From positions 1 to 35,765 of the forward strand of contig ADNK01001702.1 of assembly GCA_000320545.1 (NCBI GenBank): DNA of 35,765 nucleotides, read 5' to 3'. The stretch comes from Bigelowiella natans CCMP2755 (taxonomy: Eukaryota > Cercozoa > Chlorarachniophyceae). A program made the position numbers and the translations under genes. Shown piece after piece: positions 1 to 11,367 of this stretch; the first letter of the stretch is position 1; the number at the start of each line of letters is the position of its first letter. The notes under the pieces were generated by a model. The model ran no database searches and had not been told where the DNA came from. It saw only the letters and a list, made by a program, of their open reading frames with translations.

Positions 1-130
1 TGCAGTAAAGTGCCAGCAGCCTACTATATATATTTATTATATATATATATATATAAAATATATCATTGTACATGACCCTACCCTGTAGAATTCTCCCTTA
101 TCAGAAGTGTAATGTAGTTTTATTTACGTA

Positions 131-171
<41 letters not shown>

Positions 172-1051
172 ACATAAATATATTTAATATCACAATGTTG
201 ATTGTTACCAAGCAGCTCCTTTTCTTCTTCTTCTTCTCCTCCTCCTTCTGGTCTCCCTTTTCTTCTCTCTGACTACTCTCTACTCCGGGTACCTCCCCCC
301 CATGCTGGGGAGAAGTCATATCAAGATATCCCCCTCCTCCTCCCTTCTGGTGTTTCATCATTTTAGATAGCATGCTATTGCTATGCGAAAGGCGTTGGCG
401 TTTTGTATTTCCCCCTGCCGAACGAGGAGCCAAAGAAGCAAGAGGAAAAATATGTAATTAGACAAAAAAAAAAGATAATGATGATGATGGTAATGGTGAT
501 GATCAGTCGCATGTATAGAAGCTCTTCTACTATGATGGTACATAAAACTTCTGTGCAGTTATTCTTCTTCCACATATAACGCTGCAAGGCTGCAACTTAT
601 GTAGATAGTAGCATCATATTACATTTACTATACTGACACAGCACAGTGTATATAATACATATATTCAGACAATAATATAAACCAGTTATTATGTATCTAT
701 AGTGTTCGTGTGCGTGTGCGCACAGCACATTCAAATACACGTGTAGACGTAACTCTCCTCTCGGTGTCCAATTGCCCATTTCAACAATATACCAGCCCTC
801 GTTTTATAGTCTACTCTTCCGATTTCGTCTTCCTTTGTGTCATTCATTACCGTCGTCGTTCTTTACGAATTGCAAGGCGTCTTCCTCGTTGTTGAAGCGT
901 TTGTATTTGGCATTAGAAACACCTTGTGTAAGACCTGCGCATGTCTCCCAGTTGCCAACAACGCCCGAAAAACCATTTTTACCTTCTCTCACAGCGTAGA
1001 AGAATGAAGGAACGTGAGCAGCTAATGAGGATGAAGAGCGGGTGTCGGCCT

Positions 1052-1090
<39 letters not shown>

Positions 1091-1265
1091 TCGGTTGCAT
1101 TGGTGTCAAAGTGGATCCATTTGTATTCGCAGAAGGTAGTATCACCATCTTCACTCTCCTTGTCCTTTTTGACGTTGACCTCGTGCTACTGCTGTTGCTA
1201 GATTCATGACTTTCTTGGCTTTCTTTCCCGTGATTATTCGCTTCTCCCCGCAAAGACGCCGCCAT
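1..1265 (-). CDS. RNase H1-like protein, hybrid-binding domain part (3' end outside window)
   Basis: Three exons join in phase: 1265-1146, 1049-851 and 414-209. A possible fourth starts at about position 20 and leaves the window. Exon 1 starts at ATG 1265 with a Ser/Arg-rich lead. Exon 2 carries the diagnostic segment: FYAVREGKNGF, then NWETC, then AKYKRFNNEEDALQFV. This is the pattern of the RNase H1 N-terminal hybrid-binding (viroplasmin-like) domain, which grips RNA:DNA hybrids: an aromatic YAV strand, W-x-x-C, and a K(Y/F)K-F...EEAxxFV helix. Exon 3 is a linker with Gly5 and an acidic-basic run. Phases fit (0, 1, 0). The catalytic RNase H domain, with its Asp/Glu metal ligands, is not in the window. 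Other proteins can carry this domain alone, so full RNase H1 identity is likely but unproven. Confidence 0.68.
133..169. repeat. (CA)n microsatellite
   Basis: About 18 CA units just past the 3' edge of exon 3 of the RNase H1-like gene, in its presumed intron. A (TA)n tract sits close by at 40-54. Confidence 0.9.
1052..1087. repeat. (TA)n microsatellite in an intron
   Basis: About 17 TA units fill most of the short first intron (1050-1145) of the RNase H1-like gene. On the minus strand the tract runs almost to the predicted acceptor at 1051-1050. Confidence 0.9.
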
Positions 1266-2408
1266 TCGATCTGTGCATTATGAATCACGAAGAATTAAAA
1301 ATGATGCGAAGAGAGTGGCAGTCCCGCTCATATATCCTCCTAAATGATATCGTCAATTTTCGAGATAATCAAGTTGATTGTCCAAGTGCCGTCGCGGATC
1401 AATCAAAAAATTGTATAGCACCAAGCCTTGCCTTCCTTAAATTTAACTAAATTTTTCTTGCTTTGCAGGTGACATTCATTGATTTTTAGCTGAATGATTT
1501 AAGCATGTTTCTTCTTAATTTATACATAAAAGTGGTTGCAAGTACCATAATTTCGTCGGCCTCTTCTTTTCATCATTTGGAAAGGTGCTGTGCTAGTGCA
1601 GCTGCTGCTTCTACTCAAGTTGTTGGTATTGAATCCATCAAGGGAACGTCGATGACTTGCTCCTCGATGTACTACCGACCTGCCCCTCCCAATACCGTTA
1701 CCTGCCCGCCCCCATCGCATTTCTATACTTAGAGGCCGAACCCTAAACATGGAAGGCGTTGTAGTAAAGTAAGAATTTTTTAAAAATTACATCATATGAA
1801 ACATATGAAAAAATAGTATGCATGCATTGAGTTAGTGTTTGCAGAAAATGGGGACCTGCTACTCTTGCTCCATACTTTCTCCCAAAGGCTTAGGCAACCC
1901 CCGAGGAAAAGAAGCAAGAAGGGGGATAAATTTATATGTTGTACTCTATACATCGAGTACCGTCCTCTAAAGATTGCCATAAAAGTTGTGAGACCAAGCG
2001 GACGGCAGAAGGCCCTGCACTAAGGCAATGGGGACTGTATAGCTTTACTTCCTCCTATTCTTCTTCTTACTCCTCTTCTTCTTTGTACAGAATGCAGCGG
2101 TCGGCGGGAGCTTGGCATTACTACTCGTCACTCGTCACAATGTGGAAGTATAGCTGTTGACATTTAATGATATCAAAACGAGATAATTAAGACCTACTTT
2201 CTGCCAACCAGCAAGAACAAACCTGGCGTAAAGTAGGCAAATTATTTAGAATATTCTGGAAATGATGGTTTTTTTAGGTGACTTTTTGGACGATCAGCGA
2301 GTACATCTACTGGAAGAAAGGCATCAATTTCTCTCTCTGTGCTTGCTGCTGCTTGCTCCTATTTGGTACGTAAGTGGCCAATTTTGCGGGAAGGAGTTAC
2401 GCATGCAA
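1266..2408. other. Region between divergent RNase H1-like and PIF1 genes
   Basis: No gene can be supported here. Short open stretches exist at 1505-1732 and 1835-2023 on the plus strand. The second has a basic run and balanced composition and could be an early exon of the downstream gene, but no phase-matched partner was found. The region presumably holds 5' UTRs and promoters of the two divergent genes. No clear TATA box or shared motif was recognised. Confidence 0.4.
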
Positions 2409-2512
2409 TGATTTCAAATGAACTCAATGCCATATTTAGAATGCGACAACATCATACTAATGATTTCTGATGAACTCATTTCCATATTCAGAATGCGACA
2501 ACATCATTCTGA
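2409..2512 (+). repeat. 52-bp tandem duplication containing a splice-acceptor-like motif
   Basis: Two imperfect copies, 2409-2460 and 2461-2512. Each contains a pyrimidine-poor CATATT(T/C)AG followed by AATGCGACAACATCAT. Both copies therefore carry a potential 3' splice site followed by the same exon start (2440 and 2492). They sit at the left edge of open reading sequence leading toward the PIF1 gene. Confidence 0.75.
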
Positions 2513-2990
2513 CGAATTGGACCACTCATTATTATTACATCCGAGGAAAAAGACGTGGGGGGAGATAGGGAAAGAGAAGAAGAGGAAGAGAGAGGCCGTG
2601 CATCCATAATCTGGAAGGAAGAGAACATATAACGAAGAGGAAGAAATAAGGCTGCGTATCCGTACTCTGGAAGATAAACCTGTACTGAAATATAGCCCGA
2701 GTGATGTCAACATTTCTTCGTCCAACGCTTCGAGCAAAGATCAAGTACCGTAAGGTGCTTGAAGACTTATAGTTAAGTTATGAGGGACATCATACCGAAA
2801 TTTCCTTGTAATTAATTAGGATCTGGCAGGAACATTGAGAGAGGAGAAAAGATGTCTGAGAAACTATTCCACCAACGAAAACTGCTCCTCCTCTTCCTCT
2901 TCATCTTCACCCCCCTCGTTATTATCCAAAACCAACATTATACCTTGTGTGAAGACTACACCGGCCCATTGGAAATCGTCTAAAGAGTCG
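2492..2990 (+). CDS. Possible upstream (5') exons of the PIF1-like gene
   Basis: One frame from 2492 to 2742 reads as a hydrophilic protein with a basic patch (KKTWGEIGKEKKRKR), then an acidic stretch and a Ser-rich end. It is interrupted by one in-frame TAA at 2607-2609. A second possible exon, about 2819-2990, is Ser-rich, ends in KSSKES before GTAATA, and would join in phase 0 to an acceptor ending at 3065. That adds eleven codons ahead of ATG 3099. The phase chain works, with donor GTACCG at 2743. The TAA means either that the true start lies after it or that an upstream exon is broken. This may instead be 5' UTR. No domain is recognisable. Confidence 0.3.
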
Positions 2991-3098
2991 GTAATATAAT
3001 TTCCCCCACATTTTACCTTAAAATCTCGCGAAAGCCTTTTTAGTTCTCATCATCAGCATGTACAGATAAAGGAACACTTTAGTCTGAGGAGGACGTTC

Positions 3099-3452
3099 AT
3101 GGAGGATCAATACAAACGTGATATGCAAGAGGCCGTCGAAACAGAAAAGGAGATCGGGAGTGGGTGCACTTGCAATATCCCACCACAGCCAACAATAATA
3201 GATTCTCTTCTTCAATCCTACGGCAAATTTCCCATCGTCGTAGCGCAAATTGTCAGCTTATACCTTCCACCAAAGACAACACCAAAGTGCGAGTTGACGG
3301 ACGAGCAAGCGTATATCATTCATATGATAATGGAAGGCTCCAATATTTTCTTCACGGGACGGGCAGGAACTGGAAAATCCTTCCTCCTAAAAAAAGTGAT
3401 GACAAATAATATCTTCTTTTTGTCATTGTGCACACTGCACACAGATCCACAT

Positions 3453-3490
<38 letters not shown>

Positions 3491-6400
3491 CATATTTATT
3501 TATATGTTAAATTATTTACATACAATGATTTTCACATATATATCCGTGAAACACCAATATACAGCACCGATATACAGCATCTACCATGCAATATATTATG
3601 AATACTATGTGGTTATGTATGAGTGTGAATATCTGCTATTATAAATATCATATTTGTGTGCTTGGGGGTTGGTTGTTACAGCTTGAAGATGCTTTGAGTA
3701 CAAAACACAAAGCAGACACATTCGCCTTCACTGCATTAACGGGAGCAGCAGCAATGCAGATTAACGCCAAAACCCTACACTCGTGGGCGGGAATCGGTTT
3801 GTCAAAGATCTCATCTTCAATGCTGCGAAAGATATACGCAAACAGGAGCGCTGTAGCGCGATGGGTGAATACGAAGATTTTGATAGTTGATGAAGTCAGT
3901 ATGCTCTCCGCTGAAATATTTGAAGGTAGGTGTTATCTCCCCTCTTGGTAATGACATCTGTAATAAGTGTGTTGCAAGATTTATGAACGACGAATGACAT
4001 CTGTAATAAGTGTGGTGCAAGATTTATGAACGACGAATGACATCTGTAATAAGTATGTTGCAAGATTTATGAACGACGAAAATATCTATGAGTTTCCCCC
4101 TAAGTCATCATTGTTTTTGCGAAGGAGTTGAAGAATCAATCTCAGAATCATCATTATTAAAATAACTGTGCACAATCTCTCATCATCATAAACGACTAAA
4201 TTTGTGGTACCACGCATCGATGATGCATATGCTGAGTTTACTACTGCTGTTGGTAATAATATCAACATTAATTTGCATTTTGTAGCTCTGGAAATTGTTG
4301 CTAGGACATTGAAGCAGAATAGCCAACCGTTTGGTGGGATGCAACTGGTAATTACTACAATGCTTCTCACTCGTTTCACGACCAGGGATTTTTCCTTCTT
4401 CTCACCCCCCCTCCTTTCTCGTCCTTTCTCACACGCAAAATACAACCTTCTCACACGCAAAATACAATAAACGCAAACAACACCCTTTATATATTTTGTA
4501 AATCTATGAATCATCATTATCATCATCATCATCATCATCATCGTTATCATCATCATTGATGCCATTATCGTCGGTAGCGGCAGCGTGTTGAAAGTTCTCC
4601 TCCTCCTCCTCCTCCTCCTCCTCATTATCATCATCACCCAAAAGGTATTTGCCGGTGACTTTCATCAGCTGCCCCCCGTAGATTGTAGACGGTTGTGCTT
4701 CGAAAGCAAGCATTTCGTCAAGTGCTTTCCTCATTCACAGCGGCTCATGCTCACCAAAGTCTTTCGTCAAACTGATGCTAAGCTGAGAGATCTTTTGGAA
4801 GACATCAGAGAGGGCACACTCTCAACATCATCTCTGCGCACTTTAAGGAGGCTATCAAGGCCACTATGCTCACACCATGGAGTTGTAGCAACGCAATTGC
4901 ACGCAACCAACCAGAATGTGGACAAGATCAATAATAGGCGTCTTACTGAGATCAACGAACAACTTCATACTTTTCACGCTATTGATAGTGGTTGGTAATG
5001 TTAGTTAGCTGTTGTGGATGGTGATCATAAATGATGATTGATGGGTGATAATACACTGCTAATGGGTTCTAAAGCTCTTTCTCTCTTCTGCTGTACCATC
5101 ATACAAACTAATACCAGTGAAATGAACTGCTGAGGGCAATTCTCCTTATTCCCATCCAGATCCAAGCAGACTAATATTTTCTTTTTGTCTGTACAATTTA
5201 TGCAATTAGTATTTAATGATGCGAGATGGCTCCCTTCCCTTTCTTCTTTTTTATTTTTGTCCCCTTTCTTCTTCATTTTTTTCTTCCATTATCATTGCTT
5301 CATTTAACTCCTCCGACCGACTGAATCATGACGTCCTCCTCCTCATCATCATCATTATTATCATGCATCATCATTATCATCATCATCATCATCATTATCC
5401 GTAACTAACCCTACCTATCTACCTCAGGGGATCCAATGTACCTTCGGCAGATAAATATGCCAGAGTGCATTAAATTAAAAATAGGTGCTCAGGTTATGGT
5501 TACGAGAACTGTCACACAGGCGTTTGAGATCACAGAAGACGATGATCCTGACCTCGCTAGGGTGGGTTGCTGGTGTCGTGTTGCGAACAAGCTATGTACT
5601 ACTACTACTACTACTACTACTACTACAACTATCATGACGACCGACGACAAGTGATTATCACTACCATATCATCATCATCATCATCATCATCTTCATCATC
5701 TTCATGAAAAGAAACAAAATAATGCCCAACAACGATTGGCTAATAATATCATATTATAACACGTAGTAGCAACATTTGCAGCACACATATTCATAACTTA
5801 CAAGCCTATTGAGTGAAAGTTGGTTGTTGATTTGGTACAGCAGTGTGTCAGCAGTGTGAGACTCTACAACGGAAGAAGAGGGGTAGTGACAGGATTTACT
5901 ACCATTTCGGAAGACCCTTCCATTTTCGAAATCAAGCTTGCAAGACTTACAGGGAGCGATCCCCCTCATGACGTTCGGTATGAGGCTCCCATCGTTCAAT
6001 TTTCAAACGGCACCAAGTATTGCGTGCCGCGTGTTCAGTTTACTCTAGAAAAGAAGGTAGTAGCTAGGTCAAGGACTACTGATAGTCGGCACCATATATT
6101 TGTTATAGTAGTAGTAGTAGTAATAATAATAATAAGGGAATGTATGTGCGCAGCAGCAGTAGCAATTTCTACATCATTTTTGCTGTGCTTCCGGCACTGT
6201 GAACACACACTACTGCTACTGGCGCTTAATCACATCATCATCTGTGAACACTACTGCTACTGGTGCTTAATTACATCATCATCTGTCTATAGTAGTCGTG
6301 GTGTGTGAAAACTATACAAATTGCACATAATATTCCAAATTGTAGTAGCATACAGCATGCAGCAAGATGATGACACAAGTACAAACAGGAAGGAGCCTCA

Positions 6401-6544
6401 ACCTGCTTTGTCAAGTAAAGACATACATAATATATTCATATCTCATGGGCAGATTGTTGATTCGGAGACTGGAGAGATTAGGATGGAAGAGTTGGCGCAA
6501 AGGACCCAGATTCCTTTGAAGCTAGCCTGGTAATAATGTAAACG

Positions 6545-6583
<39 letters not shown>

Positions 6584-6758
6584 CAACTGCCAGCAACGAC
6601 AAGTAGCATAGAAGTGCTAATGTGTGCTCTGCGAATATTGTTCCACATTATTATTGGTATTATTCTTATATTATTTCTACTATATTGTCTTGTTGACACA
6701 GCTTACTACTACTACTACTACTACTACTACATGTGTTGTTGTTCTTTCTATATGATAT

Positions 6759-6790
<32 letters not shown>

Positions 6791-6929
6791 TTGCTACTAC
6801 TACTACTTTAGGTCGATGACCATTCATAAGTCACAGGGAATGACGGTTGATAAGGTGCTTGCACCTCTTATTCAACCAATACTTGATACTTGATGGTTCT
6901 CGCTTTCTCTCTCTCTTTCTCTCTCTATT

Positions 6930-7012
<83 letters not shown>

Positions 7013-8171
7013 GTCTATGTGTGTGGTGTGTATGTTTCTTGTGTTGTGTGGTATTATACCAGTTGGTCGTGAATATTGCTGCTTGTTGTGTTGTGTGGTA
7101 TTATACCAGTTGGTCGTGAATATTGCTGGCGCATTTGAGGCAGGTCAAGCCTATGTCGCAATTTCGCGTGCAAGTTCCCTTCACTCGTTACAGGTTCTTC
7201 TTCTTACTTCTCAACCGCTTTCCTCTTCAATCTCTTCTTATTCTTCTTCTTCTTCTTCTTCTTCTTCTTCGTCTTCTTCTTCTCCTTCTACTCCCTCCCC
7301 TTCTCTCTTTTCCTCTTTCTCTTCTTCTCAACTTTTCTCTTTGTCTGGTTGGGCTTCATCTTTGCTACTACTACTGCTGCTGATGCTGCTGCTTCTTCTT
7401 TACTGCTATATACCAGCATCATCGTCGTCGTCGTCATCATCATCATCATCATCATCATTATAATCTCCATCAAATGCACAACTTTAAACATAGGTCCGTG
7501 GCTTCCAGCGCGGGAAAAACATTCGGACAAACTACAAAGCTCGAAGATTCTTTAAAGGCATCGAGGCAGCTGCCAAACACCGCAACTACGACCCTTCTAT
7601 TACTAGGAAGATACGACAATGTATTGCAACAATGTCCGTGCAGAACGAAGCTTTGATGAAGGAAGTGCATCGAATCGAGGAAGAGCTAAATTGCTATTTA
7701 TACCACGCCAACACAGAGGAAACGCTCTCATCGGATGCTACTACTACTACTTCTACTAGTACTACTACTGTGCCAAAGAGTAAACGTCAACATGTTGAGG
7801 AAACTGAAGTAATAGACTTGAGCTCTCCTGTTTCAGAATCCAGAAGAAAGAGGATCCGAAGACACGCATCACCATCCAATTGTCATATTCTTGCACTTGG
7901 CTCACCGTCGTCGCAGGAGTCCCCGTCCTCGTCATCTTCGCATACGTCTCCATCGTCTTCGCTGTATTCCAAAAGTCCTTCATTGTCAAATATGAAAACA
8001 GAAAACGTTCCTGCTGTCTGCTTCACCTCTCCATCATCAGTTCATTGTGCGATAGTAGAGGCAAATGAAGACACCAACGAAATAGAAGGAAAAGGCTGCA
8101 ATTGTCCAATTCCCCCACTACCCATTTACAAAGTTGTCACAGAAATCGAAGACGATGGCAACAAAGGATGA
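3099..8171 (+). CDS. PIF1: PIF1-family ATP-dependent DNA helicase (ten exons)
   Basis: Exons 3099-3395, 3682-3925, 4286-4347, 4645-4990, 5428-5561, 5841-6056, 6363-6529, 6812-6854, 7110-7193 and 7494-8171 join in phase to 756 residues. Family motifs appear in order. Walker A GRAGTGKS is at residues 87-94, followed by ALTGAAA and TLHSWAGIG. Walker B/motif II is DEVSML, then PFGGMQL and AGDFHQLPPV (motif III), then LTKVFRQ. Next come LKIGAQVMVTRT, YNGRRGVVTGF, LAWSMTIHKSQGMTVDK (motif V) and GQAYVAISRASSLHSLQV (motif VI). PIF1 enzymes are 5'-3' superfamily 1B helicases acting on G-quadruplexes, RNA:DNA hybrids, telomeres and mitochondrial DNA. A Ser-rich, poorly conserved tail of about 180 residues follows the core. 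No Helitron Rep domain is present, so this reads as a cellular gene. The start is the first ATG of the exon; extension upstream is possible. Confidence 0.92.
3449..3488. repeat. (CA)n microsatellite in PIF1 intron 1
   Basis: About 20 CA units inside the first PIF1 intron (3396-3681). Confidence 0.9.
3952..4080 (+). repeat. Three 43-bp tandem repeats in a PIF1 intron
   Basis: Units start at 3952, 3995 and 4038, each beginning TGACATCTGTAATAAGT and ending ATGAACGACGAA, with only one or two differences between copies. They start 26 nt after the donor of intron 2 (3926-4285). The near identity suggests recent amplification. Confidence 0.95.
4508..4640. repeat. (ATC)n and (CTC)n tracts before a PIF1 acceptor
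   Basis: ATC repeats at about 4510-4555 and CTC repeats at about 4600-4623 lie immediately upstream of the acceptor at 4643-4644. The CTC tract appears to serve as the polypyrimidine tract for the exon encoding AGDFHQLPPV. Confidence 0.85.
5341..5400. repeat. (ATC)n tract in PIF1 intron 4
   Basis: CTC and ATC/ATT units end about 25 nt before the acceptor at 5426-5427. More trinucleotide tracts lie in the next intron: (ACT)n near 5598-5625 and (ATC)n near 5668-5690. Confidence 0.85.
6543..6811. repeat. (TA)n and (ACT)n tracts filling PIF1 intron 7
   Basis: A (TA)n tract at about 6547-6580 and two CTA/ACT tracts at about 6704-6730 and 6759-6806 make up much of this intron. The last one runs straight into the TTTAG acceptor at 6807-6811, ahead of the 43-nt exon encoding the HKSQG helicase motif. 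Confidence 0.9.
6899..7016. repeat. Long (CT)n microsatellite in PIF1 intron 8
   Basis: About 115 nt of nearly pure CT with a few TTT and TGT interruptions, upstream of the duplicated acceptor region. Confidence 0.93.
7039..7128 (+). repeat. Duplicated 43-bp block carrying the PIF1 exon 9 acceptor
   Basis: Copies at 7039-7081 and 7086-7128 are identical and 47 nt apart. Each contains TATTATACCAG followed by TTGGTCGTGAATATTGCTG, that is, a 3' splice site and the start of exon 9. Only the second acceptor (exon from 7110) keeps the helicase frame. Splicing to the first (exon from 7063) reads to a stop (TGA) after about 18 codons. Confidence 0.95.
7230..7465. repeat. (CTT)n and (ATC)n tracts in PIF1 intron 9
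   Basis: CTT repeats around 7238-7285 and ATC/GTC repeats around 7418-7460 lie in the intron 7194-7493, before the last exon. Confidence 0.85.
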
Positions 8172-9756
8172 AGCTATAAGAATAAATATACCACACTATA
8201 CTAACTAAAAGGATGAAGCTATAATAATCAATATACCACACTGTACTAACCGAAAGGGTCTTTAGCAAATGAAGCAGCTTTGAATAAGAACAGTGAAGCA
8301 GTTTGCTCTATAATGGGATTGCTCTAGCCGCCAAGTATTATACGATGCCCGATCTTGGTCATACCGAGGAGGATGGCGAGATTGGTTTCTCAGGCATGTA
8401 TTCTTGCTTTTTATGCCGAGACCAATTCATAGAACAGTAGTGTCGGACAATGATGGAACAAGTTAATACATAATAATTATCAAGTAACGTACTGCGATAA
8501 ATGGTGATTAGTCAGAGCTCCAGTAACTAAATTTAATGACGAAGTAAGACCCGAAAGTGAGCCTGCTGCGAGTCAACAACTCAATGAAATCTCTCCCCTC
8601 TTGTTGATCCTGAAACTGATACTGTGAATGGCGATTCGACAAATCAACACGTCTTCGTTGATGATGTGTCGTGCATCATGCGCATGCTAGCATGGCACAG
8701 GTGCTCATCAAGCCGGTGGATTTCGTGTTCCCAGCAATTCTGCAAGTCCACAGAAGAACACAATGTGGCGACCGAAGTCGTTAGATGTTCATAAGTGACG
8801 CAGTGCAACACAATGTGTCGATTGCACGCTGTCTCAATCTCAATGCCGCCGCAGCGCCGCATGCCAGTGTGTGCAGTGCTACGTGCGAGTGTCTAGGTGT
8901 GCTGTGCTGCAGTGGTGTTTGCTCGCAGCGCTAGAGCGTCATGCAATTCAATCGAACAAATCCAGAAATTGATGCGTGTGTGTGTTCGTGCACGTTTGGT
9001 TCAGCACAGGATGCTTTCTTCTCGCGATGCGAAATGCTAGAATGGCTGGACAGGGAAACACTCTCACGCACACAAGACACTAGACACAGCTAGACAGCTG
9101 GACAGCGCAGTTGTGAAAAACCACGCATGCTAGCATGTCGATGCTCTCACGCTAGCACGTCCAAACGTGCGTGCACGTCGATCTAGCGATGCAAATAGCG
9201 CTGTCTAGCTAGAGCTAGAGAGCGCTGGAGAGCGATGGCTTGCGGGATGCAATGGATGCAATGAATTGATTGAACCTCTGGACCTTTTCAATGATCATCC
9301 TGCTGGCCTCACCCTGCTAGCCTGTTCATCCCTGCGGTCATGCACATCCGACTTTTCACTGACGATGATGAAGTCGAACCCACAGCACCTCTTCAGCAGC
9401 CTGGAGTTGGAATTTCCTCTGAACAAAGGTGATGGCGCACACGAGCCTTCGTTCGCTCGCCAACAATGAAGTTTGGAAGTGAGAAGTGCGACATGCGTGC
9501 ATGCTGGCATGCGTGCGACACTTGCGCCATGCACGGGCAAAATGTCCTGTCGTCATGTTGGAAATAGCCTATATTTTACGAAATATCGGAGTTTATTATC
9601 GGAGATTTGTGCTCTATGATTCTTCCAGAATAATGGAGGACACGAAGAACAACAAGGCGAGTTTGTTACTCGAGAAAATAATTTGATAATTTGAAGATGG
9701 AACAATGCATCCTTTGGTGTAGAACATCGTCTAAATAATGTTTTGTAACCTTGAAG
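8172..9756. other. Gene-poor island of distinct composition
   Basis: Just after the PIF1 stop, a roughly 35-bp sequence (GGATGAAGCTATAA...ATATACCACACT) occurs twice, near 8167 and 8212. From about 8640 to 9560 the texture changes to dense TGCA, GCATGC, GCTAGC and ACGTGC words, with no microsatellites and no convincing coding frame. The longest open stretches here lack domain-like composition. It resembles the islands near 12.1-12.9, 14.4-18.1, 19.9-20.9 and 26.0-27.4 kb and is probably repeat-derived. Confidence 0.55.
9254..9276 (+). repeat. Dispersed short motif, copy 1
   Basis: GGATGCAATGAATTGATTGA. Close copies occur at 12158-12180, 16081-16100 and 17479-17502, and inverted at 15442-15462. 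All lie in the compositionally distinct islands. Confidence 0.7.
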
Positions 9757-11324
9757 AGACCTCGCTCTAGTGGCGACAGCGGATCCAATGCTCCTTCAAA
9801 GACAAAAGCTAGTAAAGTCAGGAGAGTTAAAGGTTGTGAATGAAAGGGGCATGGGGATCAATTTTGCTGACGGTTTTTTTTATTTAGCTTCCTCAACAAC
9901 ACATATCTTTCTCATTTCACACCCCTCCCTTCCCTCTGCATCACCAGGCCCGGCAAGGGATAAAGGCGACAAGCGAAAGATCATTGTGGTTTTGCAAAAG
10001 GTAGATTCGTATACCAAGATGATATAATATGGGAGCTTTGCGTGGTATACGATTTCTTGTTTATCCTCGTTACATATAGGCTGCCTTGGAAACAGTGAAA
10101 ACAAAGAAAGGATATGAACTGGTGTCGGCAGATTCGCACAAGTGAGTAGAGTACTACTAGTAGCATAATGCTAGCAGTAGTGAGTATTGCTAGCTAGACT
10201 ATGATCATGTACTACGACCTTCTTATTAGCTCCACTTTTTAATTCACTTGATCAAACTCCTACACAGGTCTATTCTGACAAAACTGAAGAAGGATATATC
10301 TGAGTATAGGTGGTGTTTTACTGAGGTGGTGTGTGTGGAGATGTTTTTCTCATTGAGTTGACTTGGCTTGTTTTTGTTAAAATAGGCCTGATATTGTGCA
10401 CCAATGCCTTCTCACTCTTCTCGATAGTCCTCTGAATAAGGTCTTACAATAAACAAATAAAGAAGGGAAGGAGAGAGCTTGTCTTTTTATAATTATTGCA
10501 CGCATGTATTTTGTACGTAATTTACTGCTAAAAACTATTAGTACTATCCCTGCTGCTGCTCCTGCCGGTGGCGGTGGTGGTTGTGGCGTATATGTATGTA
10601 TGTATTGCATCTGTGGACCATCGCCTATGCTGTTTGAACTCCTTTGTTAACCTTCTTTGTAACACAGGCTGGGCTACTGAAAATTTACATTGAAACTAGG
10701 AATGTAAAACAGCAGCATATATACGCATATGCATACATTTTGTTTACATACATGCAATGTTCTGTCCTAAGCACATCCAAAAGCATATCGATATCAAAGG
10801 TGCAAGCGTATGTGTGTGCGTCTAGCCGCAGTGTATAGGTGTTATTTATGCACATGAATGTGATTTATCTAAATATCCACATTATTAACTTTGGACCACC
10901 CACAGAATCAAATCATTGACGTGCATCCTTCTCTGCGCATTCCACGTACCTTCAACAGATTTGCTGGGCTCATGGTACAACATTCCTATTCAATGCGTGC
11001 CCCTGATAGCACCACTTCATTGTTGAGTTTTTAAACACATCTGCTGCTCTCTGCTGTCATGGCTTTGCATGATATCTACAGATTTATCACTACTGCTACT
11101 GCTACTGCTACTACCATCATTACGTCATCGTCGTCGTTCACATATTAGGTTCAGCTCCTGCACAAAATGAAGATCCGTGCAGTAGGCACTTCGGATGTAG
11201 TAAATAAGATGATGATGATGATAGAGGGGAAGAGGATTCAAGATACAACAACGCTAAGAGGAGCATAATAATACATAGTTTGTATGCTATGCATGAGTAC
11301 TATCACAAACACTAATACGCTAAA

Positions 11325-11367
<43 letters not shown>

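Noticed and set aside
4086-4637. 183-codon minus-strand frame with Met/Arg-rich start
   Set aside because: It is the translation of (ATC)n and (CTC)n microsatellites and lies across a well-supported plus-strand PIF1 exon and introns.
3099-8171. PIF1 helicase as part of a Helitron transposon
   Set aside because: No rolling-circle Rep motif, no CTRR end or terminal hairpin seen, and the gene has many introns like its cellular neighbours.
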